From Nitzschia sp. DOCU1 (taxonomy: Eukaryota; Bacillariophyta; Bacillariophyceae; Bacillariales; Bacillariaceae): a DNA stretch of 64,000 nucleotides. Where the stretch lies: the NCBI GenBank assembly GCA_951394045.1, contig OX595991.1, positions 310,001 to 374,000 on the forward strand, written 5' to 3'. Each line of letters starts with the position of its first letter. The stretch's first letter is position 1. Shown piece after piece: positions 31,110-42,278 of this stretch. Below the pieces are notes generated by a model. The model did no database searches. It saw only the letters and a program-made list of their open reading frames with translations, and was not told where the DNA came from. The position numbers and the translations under genes are program-made.

Positions 31110-34100
31110 CTAGAATTTCTTTGCTTTTTCAATCACGCCGTCAATCAGGCTAATATCAGGAACGGTACCTTGGGCACTGTCCTTCTTGCCACCACCCTTG
31201 CCTTCAGTTCCCTCGGTAGCAGCAGCCACCCAGGCCTTACAGTCCACATCAACTCCCTTGCCAGCCATGGCAAAGACCATGAAACGGTTACTTTCCTCAT
31301 CGGCAGAGACCAGCATAATAGCCTTGTCACTGATCTTCTTTCCAAAGGCAGTAGTAACATTCTTGGCGAGCTTGCCGTCAATACCAAAGTCAAAGCGGAA
31401 GACGACCTTGTTTCCTTCCGTGGCTTCACCGGCGGCAATGGCCTGTGCTTTGATTTCGTCAGTCATTCCGGCGAGTCGTTCCTTCTTGAAAGCAATCACC
31501 TTCTTGGTCAAAGCAGTCAGTCTCTCACGAAGCTCAATCTTCTTGACGGCAGACACAGTCAAAGCTTCCAGTTCGACTGACAGGGCCTTTGTCTGAGCCT
31601 CCAATTCGTCGCCTGCCAAAGCTTCGGCAGCGTTGACTTTGCCGGCGAATTCTTCGGCGGCGGCAATGGCCTTCTTGGCATCGTCCTTGGTCACAAAGAT
31701 GACACGTCGGATACCTTTGGCAATGCCTTCTTCGGACAAAAGACAAAAGGCTTCAGCTTCCCTAGTGTTGGTCAGGTGCGTTCCACCGCAGAACTCCACA
31801 CTGTATTCATTCCACATGGCGTCCTGAGGATTCGACAGGATCTCAGTAACAGGGCTAGGAGTAACAGCAACTACTCGGACGGGATCGGGATACTTTTCAC
31901 CAAAAACGGCACGCAAAGAAGAAATCTTCTCAGCTTCGGCGAGGGGAGCAACATAAGCGTCCACAGGAACTTCCTTGGCAATACGCTCCCGGCACAACGC
32001 TTCCACGTCGCCAAGTTGCTGAGGCGTCAATGGACCATTCCATGAAAAATCAAATCGTGACTTGAATTCGTCAACCAAGGAACCTTTTTGATCGACATCC
32101 ATGTTGCTCTTCTTGCCTTCTTTTTCTGGTCGCTTGACCAGTACTTCTCGAAGGGCATAGTTGAGTACATGCGTCATGGTGTGATTTGAGGCAATGGGGC
32201 GACGTCGATCGTAATCCACCTGACACGTGATCGAATCTCCCACGGATAGAGATCCTTCGGTCACTTGTCCCAAGTGCAAGACAAAGGAGCCAAACAATTG
32301 GACATTGCTCACAGTGACTGTGCAGGAGCCAGTCTTGATAGTACCCACGTCGTAGATTTGCCCTCCGGCCTCGGCGTAAAAGCTGGTCTTGTCCAATACC
32401 ACCCCGACCGTTGAGCTTTCCGGAGAGATCGTATCGACGAATCCAATTCCGTCTTCCGTTTCTCCGCGTCCAATAAACAAAGCCTTAACGGAGCATCCCT
32501 CAAGAGGCTTGTCCCACACGTACTTCTCACTGTCGTCGGTAGCAGGAACGCCCTTGCCGACCAAATGGGCAGTTTGCTCTGCCACCATGCGCATATCCTT
32601 TCCGGATCCAGCCGCCATCTTCTTCTTGTGAGCTTCCTCACTGATCTTTCGGTCCTCCTCCATTTTGGCTTCAAAACCTGCCATGTCGACAGTCAATCCC
32701 ATTTCTTCCGCCATGAGCTGCGTCAAGTCAATAGGAAATCCCATGGTAGCATACAAGAAGTGAGCGTCCGTTCCACTAAAGACCTTGTTCTCGCCAACGT
32801 TTTCGGCGTAAGACTTGAATTGCTTCAAACCATTGTCCAGGGTGCGTGAGAAGTCTTCCTCTTCGCCGCGAATGATTTCTGTCACGTAGTCTTGCTTTTC
32901 CGCAAGTTCAGGAAAGACGCCACTCATGACACTGACCAACTTGGGAACCAAAGTAGAAAAGAATCCTAGCTCGGCTCCGAGATTTTGGCGTCCATATCGA
33001 ACGGCACGACGAAGCACACGTCTCAAGACGTATCCACGTCCGTCATTCGATGGAACAGCGCCATCCGCAATGGCAAAGGAAAGAGTTCGGATATGATCCG
33101 CAATGACACGGTAGGCCATGTCGACAAATCCTTCATCTTCTGCTCCCACTTTGCCTGAATAGGCACGAGCTCCAGTGACCTTTTGAATCTCTTCAAAGAG
33201 TGGAATGAAAATGTCCGTATCGTAGTTGGAATCTACGCCTTGCAAAATGCTCGTGAGACGCTCAAACCCCATACCCGTATCGACGTGTTGGGCGGGCAAC
33301 AATCGGAGCGAGCCGTCAGCCTCACGATTGTATTGAATAAAGACATTATTCCAAATCTCAATGACATCGGGCAAGTCGGCATTGACCAATTTGGAAGCGT
33401 CGCGGCCACCAATTCGATCATAATGAATTTCCTGAAAAAAGTAAGCAACGAGTGGAAATAGTAGGTATAAGAATCCAATTATCAACCATAGCGAACGCTG
33501 CACAAATCAAACTCTCAATGCCGTACTAGGCAGCAACGTACCGTGCAGGGTCCACATGGTCCAGTAGCTCCCATTTCCCAAAAGTTATCCTTGGCATCAA
33601 ATGGCAAGACACGCTCGGCGGGCAAGAACTTGAGCCAGATAGTCCTGGCTTCTTCATCAGGAGGGGATTGTTCGTCTCCACCAAAATACGTGGCATACAA
33701 TCGCGACTTGTCCAACTTGAACTCTTCCGTCAAGCATTTCCAGGCCATTTCAATGGCTTCTTCTTTGAAATAATCTCCAAACGACCAGTTACCCAACATT
33801 TCAAAAAAGGTGTGGTGATACACATCCTTACCGACATCATCCAAATCGTTGTGCTTTCCACCCGCACGAATGCACTTTTGAGAATTGACGGCGCGTTTCA
33901 AGTTGGCCATGGGCAAACTGGGGTCACACGTTCCTAAAAAGAGCGGCTTGAACTGATTCATGCCAGCATTTGTAAACAACAAAGTGGGGTCATCCACAGG
34001 GACACAAGGACTGGACCTCCAAAAGACGTGTCCGTGCTGCTTGACGAAAAAGTCAATAAAGGTCTGGCGGACCTTTTCCATGGGCCAATCGTGCTTAGGT

Positions 34101-34114
34101 GCTTCCTCGCTCAT
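31110..34114 (-). CDS. AARS: alanyl-tRNA synthetase
   Basis: Exon 1 is 33542-34114 and exon 2 is 31110-33431; the 110-bp intron (GTACGT...TTTTTTCAG) joins GPCGPCT to EIHYDRIGG in frame, giving 964 residues, a normal length. Exon 1 carries the class II catalytic core ([32 protein letters not shown]). Exon 2 has motif 3 (GMGFERL) and the tRNA-recognition helices. Its editing domain has the HTMTH zinc site (usually H-x-x-x-H) and the CGGTH partner, and the C-terminal oligomerisation and DHHA1-like region ends the protein. The protein begins [11 protein letters not shown] with no presequence, so a cytosolic enzyme is likely. It charges tRNA-Ala and clears mischarged Ser and Gly. Confidence 0.97.
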
Positions 34115-34830
34115 GGTTGTAGTTTTTGTTTCGAATTGTAAGAGTAGTTTCTGCCGCTTTGATAGTCTTTGTTCAATGTTCTAGCTTGCTTTCCCGAGCC
34201 ACTATTACCAGTAATAATAGTAACAAAGGAAGAAGAAGTTATCAGAGCAAAGATTCCCAATGATAATCTCGAGACAAGTGTCTTTTGTCGTTTCTGCAAG
34301 TTCCGTGGGGTTTGGAGGACGATGATCCCAACGCTGCTAAAACGAAAGCACGAGAACCATCAAAAGTTTTAGTACGGTTCGATAGCGAGGGTTGACTCGC
34401 ACGATCGAATCAATTGTGGCGGGAAGGAGGCGATTGGCTCTTTCAGCTAAATCCGAAGTAGATCGTTACATATTTAACGTATCTCAACAAAGATACTTCG
34501 CAGTTTGAGCCAATAAAGTCATGGCTGTGGTTCCACGCGTGGATCTTGGGCGGATGTCGTCATCCCCGACGACGGGCAGATTATGAGGTTCCCAAATAGG
34601 TTCTGAGTCCTTCAACTAGCCGGTAGGATTTACGTAGCGGTGTCCCGATGGTTGCTTCCAAGCCATCAAACCACCATCGTCGTCGAGGACTTGTGGCTGT
34701 ATGCCGAAGTTACCGTAGCTGGAGGAACATCCAACCCCATCACCTACCACCCAACGACTTCGTCGGCATTGAAAGTGAGTGGGGACTATATTGTAGACCG
34801 CTACAATCACTTATACTACTACTAGCAACC
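34115..34830. other. divergent promoter region between AARS and PA2G4
   Basis: No coding signal is visible. It is the shared upstream region of two translation-related genes transcribed away from each other. A TATA-like tgttacatatttaacg occurs near 34460 but cannot be assigned. Confidence 0.4.
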
Positions 34831-36675
34831 ATGAGTGATGACGAAGGAAATGTGGAGGAAGTCGCTGCGGCAGAAGCTGGAGAAGAAGGTGAAGAAGTTA
34901 CCGACCTTTCCAACAGGTATGTCGTATCGCTGGTGGCCCGCTTCGCATTGCCAGTCTTATGAAAGGCTCGCTCACTTACCACTTTGCGTGTTGCTGCTGT
35001 CTCAGCGACGTTTGTACCAAGTACCAAGAAGCTGCTAAAGTTGTCAACTTGACATTGGAGGGTTTAGTGGGACAATGTATTCCTGGAGCGAAAATCTTGG
35101 ATCTTTGCGAGTTTGGCCACACGGTTATGGAAGCGCAGGCTGCCAAACTTTACACAAAGAAAGTCGACGGAAAGGCGGTGGATCGAGGAGTGGCCTTTCC
35201 CGTTTGTATTTCTGTGAATGATGTCGTCTGCAATCACTCTCCCCTCCCTACGGAAGAAACGGTAGGTACTTGATATGTGTTTTTTTCATCGGATTGTGGA
35301 TTGGCAGAGGATGGCTGTCGATGGGTCGGAACCAGTTGGTGTATGTTTGGGGCAATCTTTCATCGAGTCCTGCACTCCAGCCAACGTCATGTCCGAATTT
35401 ATCCTGTTCTGGCCGCTTACCAAGTGGGCCACGAGCTTGCTTGCGTTCCTTCGTGGAACGCAATCTTCCCTTGTGGGAGAAGGCGAGCCGAGACTGGTCC
35501 ACAGGTCAATTAAACGACAGGAAGAGAAAACCTGAACCGCCCTCGTGTAGTGGCAGTTGTATCACCCTCACGGGTCGGTCCTGTTGCTCGGCAGTGTTCA
35601 GAGCGAAGCAGTCTCTGTCCCCCTAGATGCATTCCCTTGCTTTTGTCAAGTTTGAGGCCCTCTGTTTTCATGGTTGCCTGATGCATATGGAGAGGCTGCT
35701 TCGAACAAATTCGTTGTCGTATCATCAATACAACATTTCTACATGGTACTAAACCCATCGTCCTTGTTCCATCTCTGTCCTTTCTACCCTCGACTCTCGG
35801 AATCACAGGAACCGCTGAAAGCTGGCGATATTGTAAAGATTGACTTGGGCTGCCACTTCGACGGATATATTGCCGTTGCCGCACACACGCTGGTGGTCCA
35901 GGAGTCGCCAGACGCCGAACCAACTATCGATCCTGCATTGGGTAATGTCGCCGTGGCTGCCTACAACGCCATGTTGGTGGCGGCCTCTTCAATAGCTGCT
36001 GGAAAGACCAACAAGGATGTTACTGCTTCTGTCGAACGGGTAGCCAAGGCCTACGGTGTGACTCCCATTTCGTCTGTTCGAATGCATCAAATGAAGCGAT
36101 ATGTTCTTGATGGAGTTAAGGAAGTGGCACTCAAGGAGGCTGGCCCAGAAGACCCTGAAGAAGAGAAGGTACCGGACTGCAAGTTTGAACAGTCGGAAGT
36201 TTATGCCGTCGATGTTGCCATGTCAACAGGCGATGGAAGGGCCCGGCCCGGTGTCTTGCGAACAACCGTCTTTAAGCGAAATGTCGAAAAACAATACCTA
36301 CTCAAGGTCAAGGCCTCTCGACAAGTCTTGGCCGAAGTAGACAAGAAGTACCCTACCATGCCCTTTACGATGCGTCACTTGAGTGACCTTCGCACGGCGA
36401 AATTGGGTATCAACGAATGCATTGCGCACCAGCTCTTGACTCCGTATCCCAGTTTGCACGAATATTCGGGCAAGGTGGCTCACTTCAAATGTACCGTACT
36501 TTTGTTGCCGTCGGGAACCGCGAGAGTAACGGGGTTGAGCCTTCCCTCGTATTTCACGACCGAAACGAAACCCGACGAAGAAACGGCTAAGATCATCGCG
36601 GAGATTGAGGATGCCGAAGCCAAGAGAGCGGCCAAAAAGGCTGCCAAGAAGGCCAGCAAGAAAAAGAAGAAATAA
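34831..36675 (+). CDS. PA2G4: proliferation-associated protein 2G4 / EBP1 (methionine aminopeptidase-like)
   Basis: Exons are 34831-34916, 35006-35261 and 35809-36675, joining at phases 2 and 0, giving 402 residues (human about 394). The pita-bread fold is recognised from VCTKYQEAAKVVN, VLDLCEFGHTVM-like, AFPVCISVNDVVCNHSP and LKAGDIVKIDLGCHFDGYIA. The residues that hold the two metals in true methionine aminopeptidases are partly replaced, as in EBP1, so peptidase activity is not expected. The acidic N-terminus and the Lys/Ala-rich C-terminus (KKAAKKASKKKKK) match the family; the basic tail binds rRNA near the ribosome exit tunnel. The first intron is 89 bp, but the second is 547 bp, several times longer than the others here. 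Confidence 0.95.
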
Positions 36676-36894
36676 ACTGGTTCTACTTCTCTGGAAAGTG
36701 GCGGAGTCGTCTTCTGGTGCTGCTGCTAGCAAGTGTCGAAGAAACGTATGGATCGTCGAAAGACTAGAAACAAGCCCTTCGATGAGTCCTGCAATAAATT
36801 AGATATCAATGTCGAGGAACTACACAGCTAAATAGTGCTGGGGTACGAGCGGCGGAGAACTGTCTCGCGAAAGAAATCGTTGAGAATGCGTTCC

Positions 36895-37254
36895 TTATAG
36901 TTTCGACTGAACTCCTCCTTGCTTCACCAATTCCTTTCTCGTTGCATTGACTACTAGAGTCAGTTTCATTGCCAAACCCATGTTCCCCTTGATCTTGAGC
37001 TGTCCTTGCATAAATGCTTGTTGCGGGGTCAGCTTTTTGTTCAAAATCTTGTGCAACGTTGCAAGAGAAGTCGTCACAACCAAGTCCGGTTTGGATTTGG
37101 GAGAAGCGGCAATATCTAGAGTGATAGACTTCGCATCATCCTTGTCGTCTTTCAGATGGAATTCCACACTGGCGTTGAACTTGTTTTTCAAGGTAGGATT
37201 TGCAACTACGGCTTCTTGCATCGCCGCAAAAATTTGTTCAGTTGAAGGTTCCAT
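36895..37254 (-). CDS. stand-alone SCP2 sterol-carrier protein with peroxisomal signal
   Basis: 119 residues from the ATG at 37252-37254. The whole protein is an SCP2 domain: helix 1 (IFAAMQEAVVANP), a strand pair around VEFHLKD and ITLDIA, then TTSLATLHKILNKKLTPQQAFMQGQLKIKGNMGLAMKL, where GQLKIKGN is the family signature. The last three residues are SKL, the canonical type 1 peroxisomal targeting signal. SCP2 domains bind lipids and fatty acyl-CoA and are often the tail of peroxisomal thiolases or 17-beta-dehydrogenases; here it stands alone. It lies convergent to PA2G4. Confidence 0.93.
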   Translation of the reverse strand: MEPSTEQIFAAMQEAVVANPTLKNKFNASVEFHLKDDKDDAKSITLDIAASPKSKPDLVVTTSLATLHKILNKKLTPQQAFMQGQLKIKGNMGLAMKLTLVVNATRKELVKQGGVQSKL

Positions 37255-37796
37255 GATTGCCAGTTTGAAGAAAGTTATTCTATCAAGTGATACGGTGCTG
37301 ATAAGCAAGGGGCGAAAGGTGCAAGGTGTAATGAAACCCGACGAAGCTAGCTACGGGTAGGTTTGATCGAAGCAAAGGTTGTCCCCACCTTTTGGTCGAT
37401 CGGCCTCTGCCGATGAGACGAAGTTTCCCTCCAGTTTTTGTGCTGACGACGCGGGACGACTTGTTCGACTGGTGCTCGTCTGTCACTCAATCAGTCCTCG
37501 TCGGTATCGATTCCTCTCAACTTCCTTTCACTACTCTAGTGATAGCAAGAACGTACTCTACTGATAATAGCAGGAACTATACCAAACCATTGGGGACCCA
37601 AACCCGTTAGGGCACACATCGAATGATACCTTTGCTTCCTTCAACTTCAGTGCGTTTTCGTCCTTTGCTCTGGGTCTTTCTGACTAAGTTGCTACTGCTG
37701 GAGTGCCCCACGATGTACGAATACGACTGTAGCCACTCTAGAAAGTCGTAGACATAGTAGCAAAGCACACAAGTCTATTTGAATAAGTTGACCTAT
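37255..37796. other. intergenic between tandem leftward genes
   Basis: Upstream of the SCP2 gene and downstream of the PrsW gene. Only short ORFs are present, with no features recognised. Confidence 0.4.
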
Positions 37797-40700
37797 TTAT
37801 ACAAGTTCTACCTCCGAAATACGCTTGCCAGATTTGTTCGCATCTGGATTCTGGTAGTTGGAACCGAGAGCCGATTTTTCCTTCTCTTCCAGCACGATCA
37901 AGCGCTGCCGTTGCTGGCGATTTTGTCGGTAGTACCAAGAAAGCCCACCCATCATGATAAGGACAATGCTGACCCACGCCACAACGTTAACAATCACAGG
38001 GTTGTAGGGAGGCTCGTTGGGATCAAAGTTCCCTCCATTCTTTTCCAAGTACGTGTCCCATGCCGACTCGATGTAAATGTTAATGGCCAACAAGGTGGCA
38101 TCGAAAGATCCGTGCATAATAACAGCTGGTAAAATGATGCGGCCGACGCCAATACGGTTCTTCTCGTCCGTATCGCACTCGACATACTTGCGGATGACGC
38201 TGATGCTTTGCATGGCCGCCGCCAAGGCGTGGACTGGAAACAAAGAGCGGAAGAGCAGGACGATCCACTCTTCGATCACTCCACCGGAATGGTCTTCACC
38301 CGAGTTGGCCTCGGCTCCGCCCAGCAAAAAGACGTACAGAAAGTTCTCGGCGCAAGCCAAACCGACAGCCACGGAAATCATGCCAGTGGTGACAGCCGCC
38401 GCCTTTTGTCGATACGTTCGAACATCATTGTCGTCTTCCTCGAATTCTTCCTCCGAGCTGCTGGGATTGAGCTCGGTCCGGACGGGGCTCTTGGTACGGC
38501 CTCGAGTGCTTCGGTGCGAAGCACGTGATGAGACGGATCGATCATCATCGTCGTCATAGCCAGTGCCACCTCGTTTGTTTGTGTTCTCCACTTGATGAGA
38601 GCTGAATGGATACTTGACGATTCCTCCTTGGACGGCACGTTCGTCTTGGGAAACTCGGGCAAGTCCAGTCAAGAAGATAAGATCAGGATGCTCCACGCAT
38701 CGAAAGGTGTAGTATTTGCAAAGCTCTTCGGTAATAGCGGCAACAATGTAGGCGTTGACGAGTTCTCCAATAATCCAACACCATTTGTAATTGTCCACGA
38801 CCCAAACGGTAAAATTATCCGAGATGAGTTCTCCAACGGCAAAGCCCATGTACGCCAAGGTCAACATGATGTTCACCAACATTCCTTCAAAGAAAAAAGC
38901 AGCTGGAACGGCAATCATGAAACCAGCCGCAAAGAACTTGATGACGGCATCCAAACTCAAGTCGGACTTGTGGAAGATCCAGTGAATGAGGTAGAGTACT
39001 ATGAAACTTTGAGCAAATGTCGCCACCAAAATGACCATATCGGGCCACGAAAACGACGCATTGGGATTAAACAAGAGTGTCGCGGAGATGATAATGAAAC
39101 AAATCAAGAACCACGCCAATGTGTAACGGGACAATCGACTGAGCGCCTGAAAATGGGGCATAAAGCCTGCCTTTTTGCGTGACTTGCCCAACCATCCTCT
39201 TCGCAAGTCATTGACGTTCTTTTGATACTCATGAAAGGGCTGGTGAGTAATGAAATCGACGCGTTGATACCGCGTGGGCACAAGTAAACGAATCTCTCGA
39301 GCTTCTTGTGCCAAGGCACAAATCGACATGCACTGGAACCAACAACGGCAAAGAAGTCCGCAACAGCATCCCATCAGGCAGCTGAATCCACGAGAGACGC
39401 AGTCATGCTGATATGGAACTTTCTTGCGCTGTACCACTCCATCATCATCGACTTTTACATCGTCATCAATTTCATCTCCTTCCATGGGTGGATCAATGGG
39501 ATAACATCCACACAAAGTGTGACTGCACGCTCCTTCATATTGATCTTCGCGAGAATCTTGAAAGGCGACCCGCTTGACGCCTGCTGCGGCCGATGCATAG
39601 AACAAATGATCTTCTTGCGCCCGAGCTCGTACTAGATAGTATCGAGTTCGCATACGTCGACGACGACCCAAGACTCCCAGTACAATCAAAAAGGCAATAA
39701 TGAACGAGAGACGCAAATCCGCGGCCAAGTTGCGAGAGGAATCGCCTTGCTGTTGCTTGGAAGAAGAAGAAGAAGAATAGTACGATCCTCCTTTACTCGA
39801 TTGGCTCAATCCTCGCACCTTTGGTGTATCCTTAGGATCCATATCCCGGTACCATTCCTCCTTGAAAAAGTCAATGGCAGGTTCCCAAAGTCCTTCATGT
39901 ACATCCCGAATCTTGAAGATTCCATGAGTCGGATGAGGGCATTGTGCCAAAAAGACGGCTTTGGATTTCTTGAGGTTATTGGAAAACAACAACAATCGGC
40001 CATTCCCATCATCATTGGCAGCAGCAGCATCATCGCCTTGATCGTCTTCTTGGGCTTGATTGTCATCGCCATTACCATCATCATCATTGGCATAGTAATT
40101 ATTTTGTTGGTTACCGTTGTAATTGTTGGTTTCATATCCATCATAAAAGCCCTTGGCAAATCCGGACGATTCTCCACTTCCAAAACCCCAAATCACAAAG
40201 GTGGATGCAACTAGAATAAAGGTCAACAAGAGTGCGTAGGCGACAATCCGACTGGGCAAGGTACGTCGAGAAGTACTTCGTCCCCACCGGACTCCTCTTC
40301 GATCATTGCGCAATTGCAATAGATATTCGGTACGATTACTGAGAATCAATCCAAAACATCCCATGGCAGCACACACCAGAGCTTCATCCAAAAAGAGATT
40401 TTGAATGCTCGTACTAAAGCCCCGATATCTCAGGATGGTACCAATGGTGGTCGTGGCCGCATCATCCTCGGAAGTTCCATCTCCTCGTGTCGTGTAAGAA
40501 GTTTCATTGTCACCCATACTTCGCGTATCGCGGGTATAGGCGACACTTTGCGATTGATTGGCTCGGGATTCATAAGAATCTTCCGAATCGTCATCGCCAT
40601 GACTGGAATAGAACAAACGATGGTTGCTGCTGCGATTGGAAGTGGAGCGGGGCAAGGCGGCGGCATCGGCAGCTGTAGCCTTGATACGACGGGGACTATT

Positions 40701-41156
40701 GCTCAAGTGCTTTTTGGAGGACGAGGATGGACTTTTGGGACTCCGATGAGGTTTCAGGGGATGAGTTGCGGCAGGATCCCCTAGTTGTTCGCTCTTGTTT
40801 CGACTTCGTCCTCTCGACGAACTGCGACGACCACTACCACTGCTAGTAGGACTGGAAAGTCTAGTAGGAGAAGCCGCAGCAGCTTCGGCAGCTGCCGTCT
40901 TGCGTTCTTTACTAGACGATCGTCGAAACAAACTGGAAATGTTTCCTGTCAATAACGACTTTGGCTGTTGACGAAGAGGACTGGAAATGTAATGCTCGAC
41001 ACCTTCATTATGATCCTCGCTGCTCATGGTCGGAGGAGGAACATAGGCACCTGTATTCCCACGAGTACTAGCATCATCGTACGACTCGTCCTGTTCTCCA
41101 CTTGTGTCGATAACAGGAGTGGAGGAACGTCCTGCTTTTTTGCCCCATCGACTCAT
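37797..41156 (-). CDS. large PrsW-type multi-pass membrane protein with Cys-rich PLAC8-like segment
   Basis: 1119 residues, single exon, ATG at 41154-41156. Residues 1-230 are Ser/Arg-rich and disordered. Membrane spans start near residue 250. At about 589-620 a Cys cluster (FSCLMGCCCGLLCRCW, then CMSICALAQEARE) resembles the C-C-x...C-x-x-A-Q-x-x-R-E motif of PLAC8 proteins. The C-terminal third contains the PrsW signature: Glu-Glu in ITEELCKYY (about 809-810), Glu in CAENFLY (about 937), His in FPVHALAAA (about 976) and His/Asp in MHGSFD (about 1015-1019). PrsW proteins belong to the CAAX-protease/Rce1 superfamily, in which these Glu and His residues form the active site in the membrane. 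All four are present, so protease activity is plausible. An acidic, His/Ser-rich insertion separates the first and second motifs. Role unknown. Confidence 0.8.
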   Translation of the reverse strand: MSRWGKKAGRSSTPVIDTSGEQDESYDDASTRGNTGAYVPPPTMSSEDHNEGVEHYISSPLRQQPKSLLTGNISSLFRRSSSKERKTAAAEAAAASPTRLSSPTSSGSGRRSSSRGRSRNKSEQLGDPAATHPLKPHRSPKSPSSSSKKHLSNSPRRIKATAADAAALPRSTSNRSSNHRLFYSSHGDDDSEDSYESRANQSQSVAYTRDTRSMGDNETSYTTRGDGTSEDDAATTTIGTILRYRGFSTSIQNLFLDEALVCAAMGCFGLILSNRTEYLLQLRNDRRGVRWGRSTSRRTLPSRIVAYALLLTFILVASTFVIWGFGSGESSGFAKGFYDGYETNNYNGNQQNNYYANDDDGNGDDNQAQEDDQGDDAAAANDDGNGRLLLFSNNLKKSKAVFLAQCPHPTHGIFKIRDVHEGLWEPAIDFFKEEWYRDMDPKDTPKVRGLSQSSKGGSYYSSSSSSKQQQGDSSRNLAADLRLSFIIAFLIVLGVLGRRRRMRTRYYLVRARAQEDHLFYASAAAGVKRVAFQDSREDQYEGACSHTLCGCYPIDPPMEGDEIDDDVKVDDDGVVQRKKVPYQHDCVSRGFSCLMGCCCGLLCRCWFQCMSICALAQEAREIRLLVPTRYQRVDFITHQPFHEYQKNVNDLRRGWLGKSRKKAGFMPHFQALSRLSRYTLAWFLICFIIISATLLFNPNASFSWPDMVILVATFAQSFIVLYLIHWIFHKSDLSLDAVIKFFAAGFMIAVPAAFFFEGMLVNIMLTLAYMGFAVGELISDNFTVWVVDNYKWCWIIGELVNAYIVAAITEELCKYYTFRCVEHPDLIFLTGLARVSQDERAVQGGIVKYPFSSHQVENTNKRGGTGYDDDDDRSVSSRASHRSTRGRTKSPVRTELNPSSSEEEFEEDDNDVRTYRQKAAAVTTGMISVAVGLACAENFLYVFLLGGAEANSGEDHSGGVIEEWIVLLFRSLFPVHALAAAMQSISVIRKYVECDTDEKNRIGVGRIILPAVIMHGSFDATLLAINIYIESAWDTYLEKNGGNFDPNEPPYNPVIVNVVAWVSIVLIMMGGLSWYYRQNRQQRQRLIVLEEKEKSALGSNYQNPDANKSGKRISEVELV

Positions 41157-42278
41157 CTTTCCTCGCTACAGATAGTGTGATGATGTTGGACTACCGATGG
41201 ACCACAACCACTGCTTTTGCTGTATAAGATTCACCGCCCTCTTTGTTTGTTTGATTTTGATGGAGTGTCGATGGATCGGCGTTTGTGGAATGACACACAC
41301 AACGAGTGACTATCTATTCTAGAGGAAGCAACTCTTTCTCTACAGTCCCATAGCAGACTCTTTCAAAATTTGCAGATTGGCGGCGGAGGCGGCTGGCGTT
41401 CCTCTCCCTCCATTACTCCAAGGTGTCGTTTTGGATTTCGCGATCCAAATAGCCGAAAGAGTCTTCTACAAAACTTGTTTATAGATAAACATGTCTGTAT
41501 ACAAAACATAATCGCACACCGCGAAGCGCGCCAGAGGTGCCTGCCTCGCTAGCGCGAAGGTGTTTCAAACTCCAATGCTCTCTTCCGATCAACGAGCCTG
41601 CGAGTCACGTAAACAAAGTAGCGCTATCCACGGCCGGCGCGAAGGATGAGAAGCGGCGAGCTACGATAAATGATTCATTCGATTACGAGTGCCTACTATT
41701 CGTAGATACGATCGCTATTATCATAGGTATGAAGGCCATCCTCAGGCGGCGAACCACGTGGCGCAACTACTGTACTGTACACGAACCGCGCCACTCCCAC
41801 CCAGCCTCGCAAAAAACGAACGGCCTCTTTGGGGGCATCGTGTGTTTGGTTTTTTGGTTTGCATGCTGTTGGTTGTGGGGGGGTTGTCTTTTGCTGTCGC
41901 TGCAACTGGAGCAGCAGTCTCTTCTTATTGACCAACATTACAACTGCTGCTACGATCACCACTATTATTGCAACTGATATTGGTGTTGTTATTTGGAGGA
42001 TCTACCGTATCAACTCTAGTAGCGAAAGCATCGAGTGTGGTGGGGCGTCTTAACTGCTGTTCCCCCGATTTTCATTGATTGATTGATTGACTGTGTTGTT
42101 GCGTTGACTCCGGACAAGCCATTCATCGAATCACAAACCAACAGAGACGATACGAGCAGTGAAGAAATTACCTACAACATTCACATGGTGACACTGCGGA
42201 AGTTTTGGAGTTAATTTCTTTTTTCTCTTCTTCTTTTTATAAAACGTCTCCCCAGAGACGCAGATTGAATTTATCAGT
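41157..42278. other. divergent intergenic region
   Basis: This separates the leftward PrsW gene from the rightward KH gene. A gattgattgattga microsatellite lies at about 42077-42091. An ORF at 41537-41977 is rich in Cys and Trp with no recognisable fold and is probably chance. Confidence 0.4.

Noticed and set aside
33432..33503. Upstream 24 residues of the AARS second ORF ([18 protein letters not shown]...)
   Set aside because: These hydrophobic residues are translated intron; splicing joins GPCT directly to EIHYDR.
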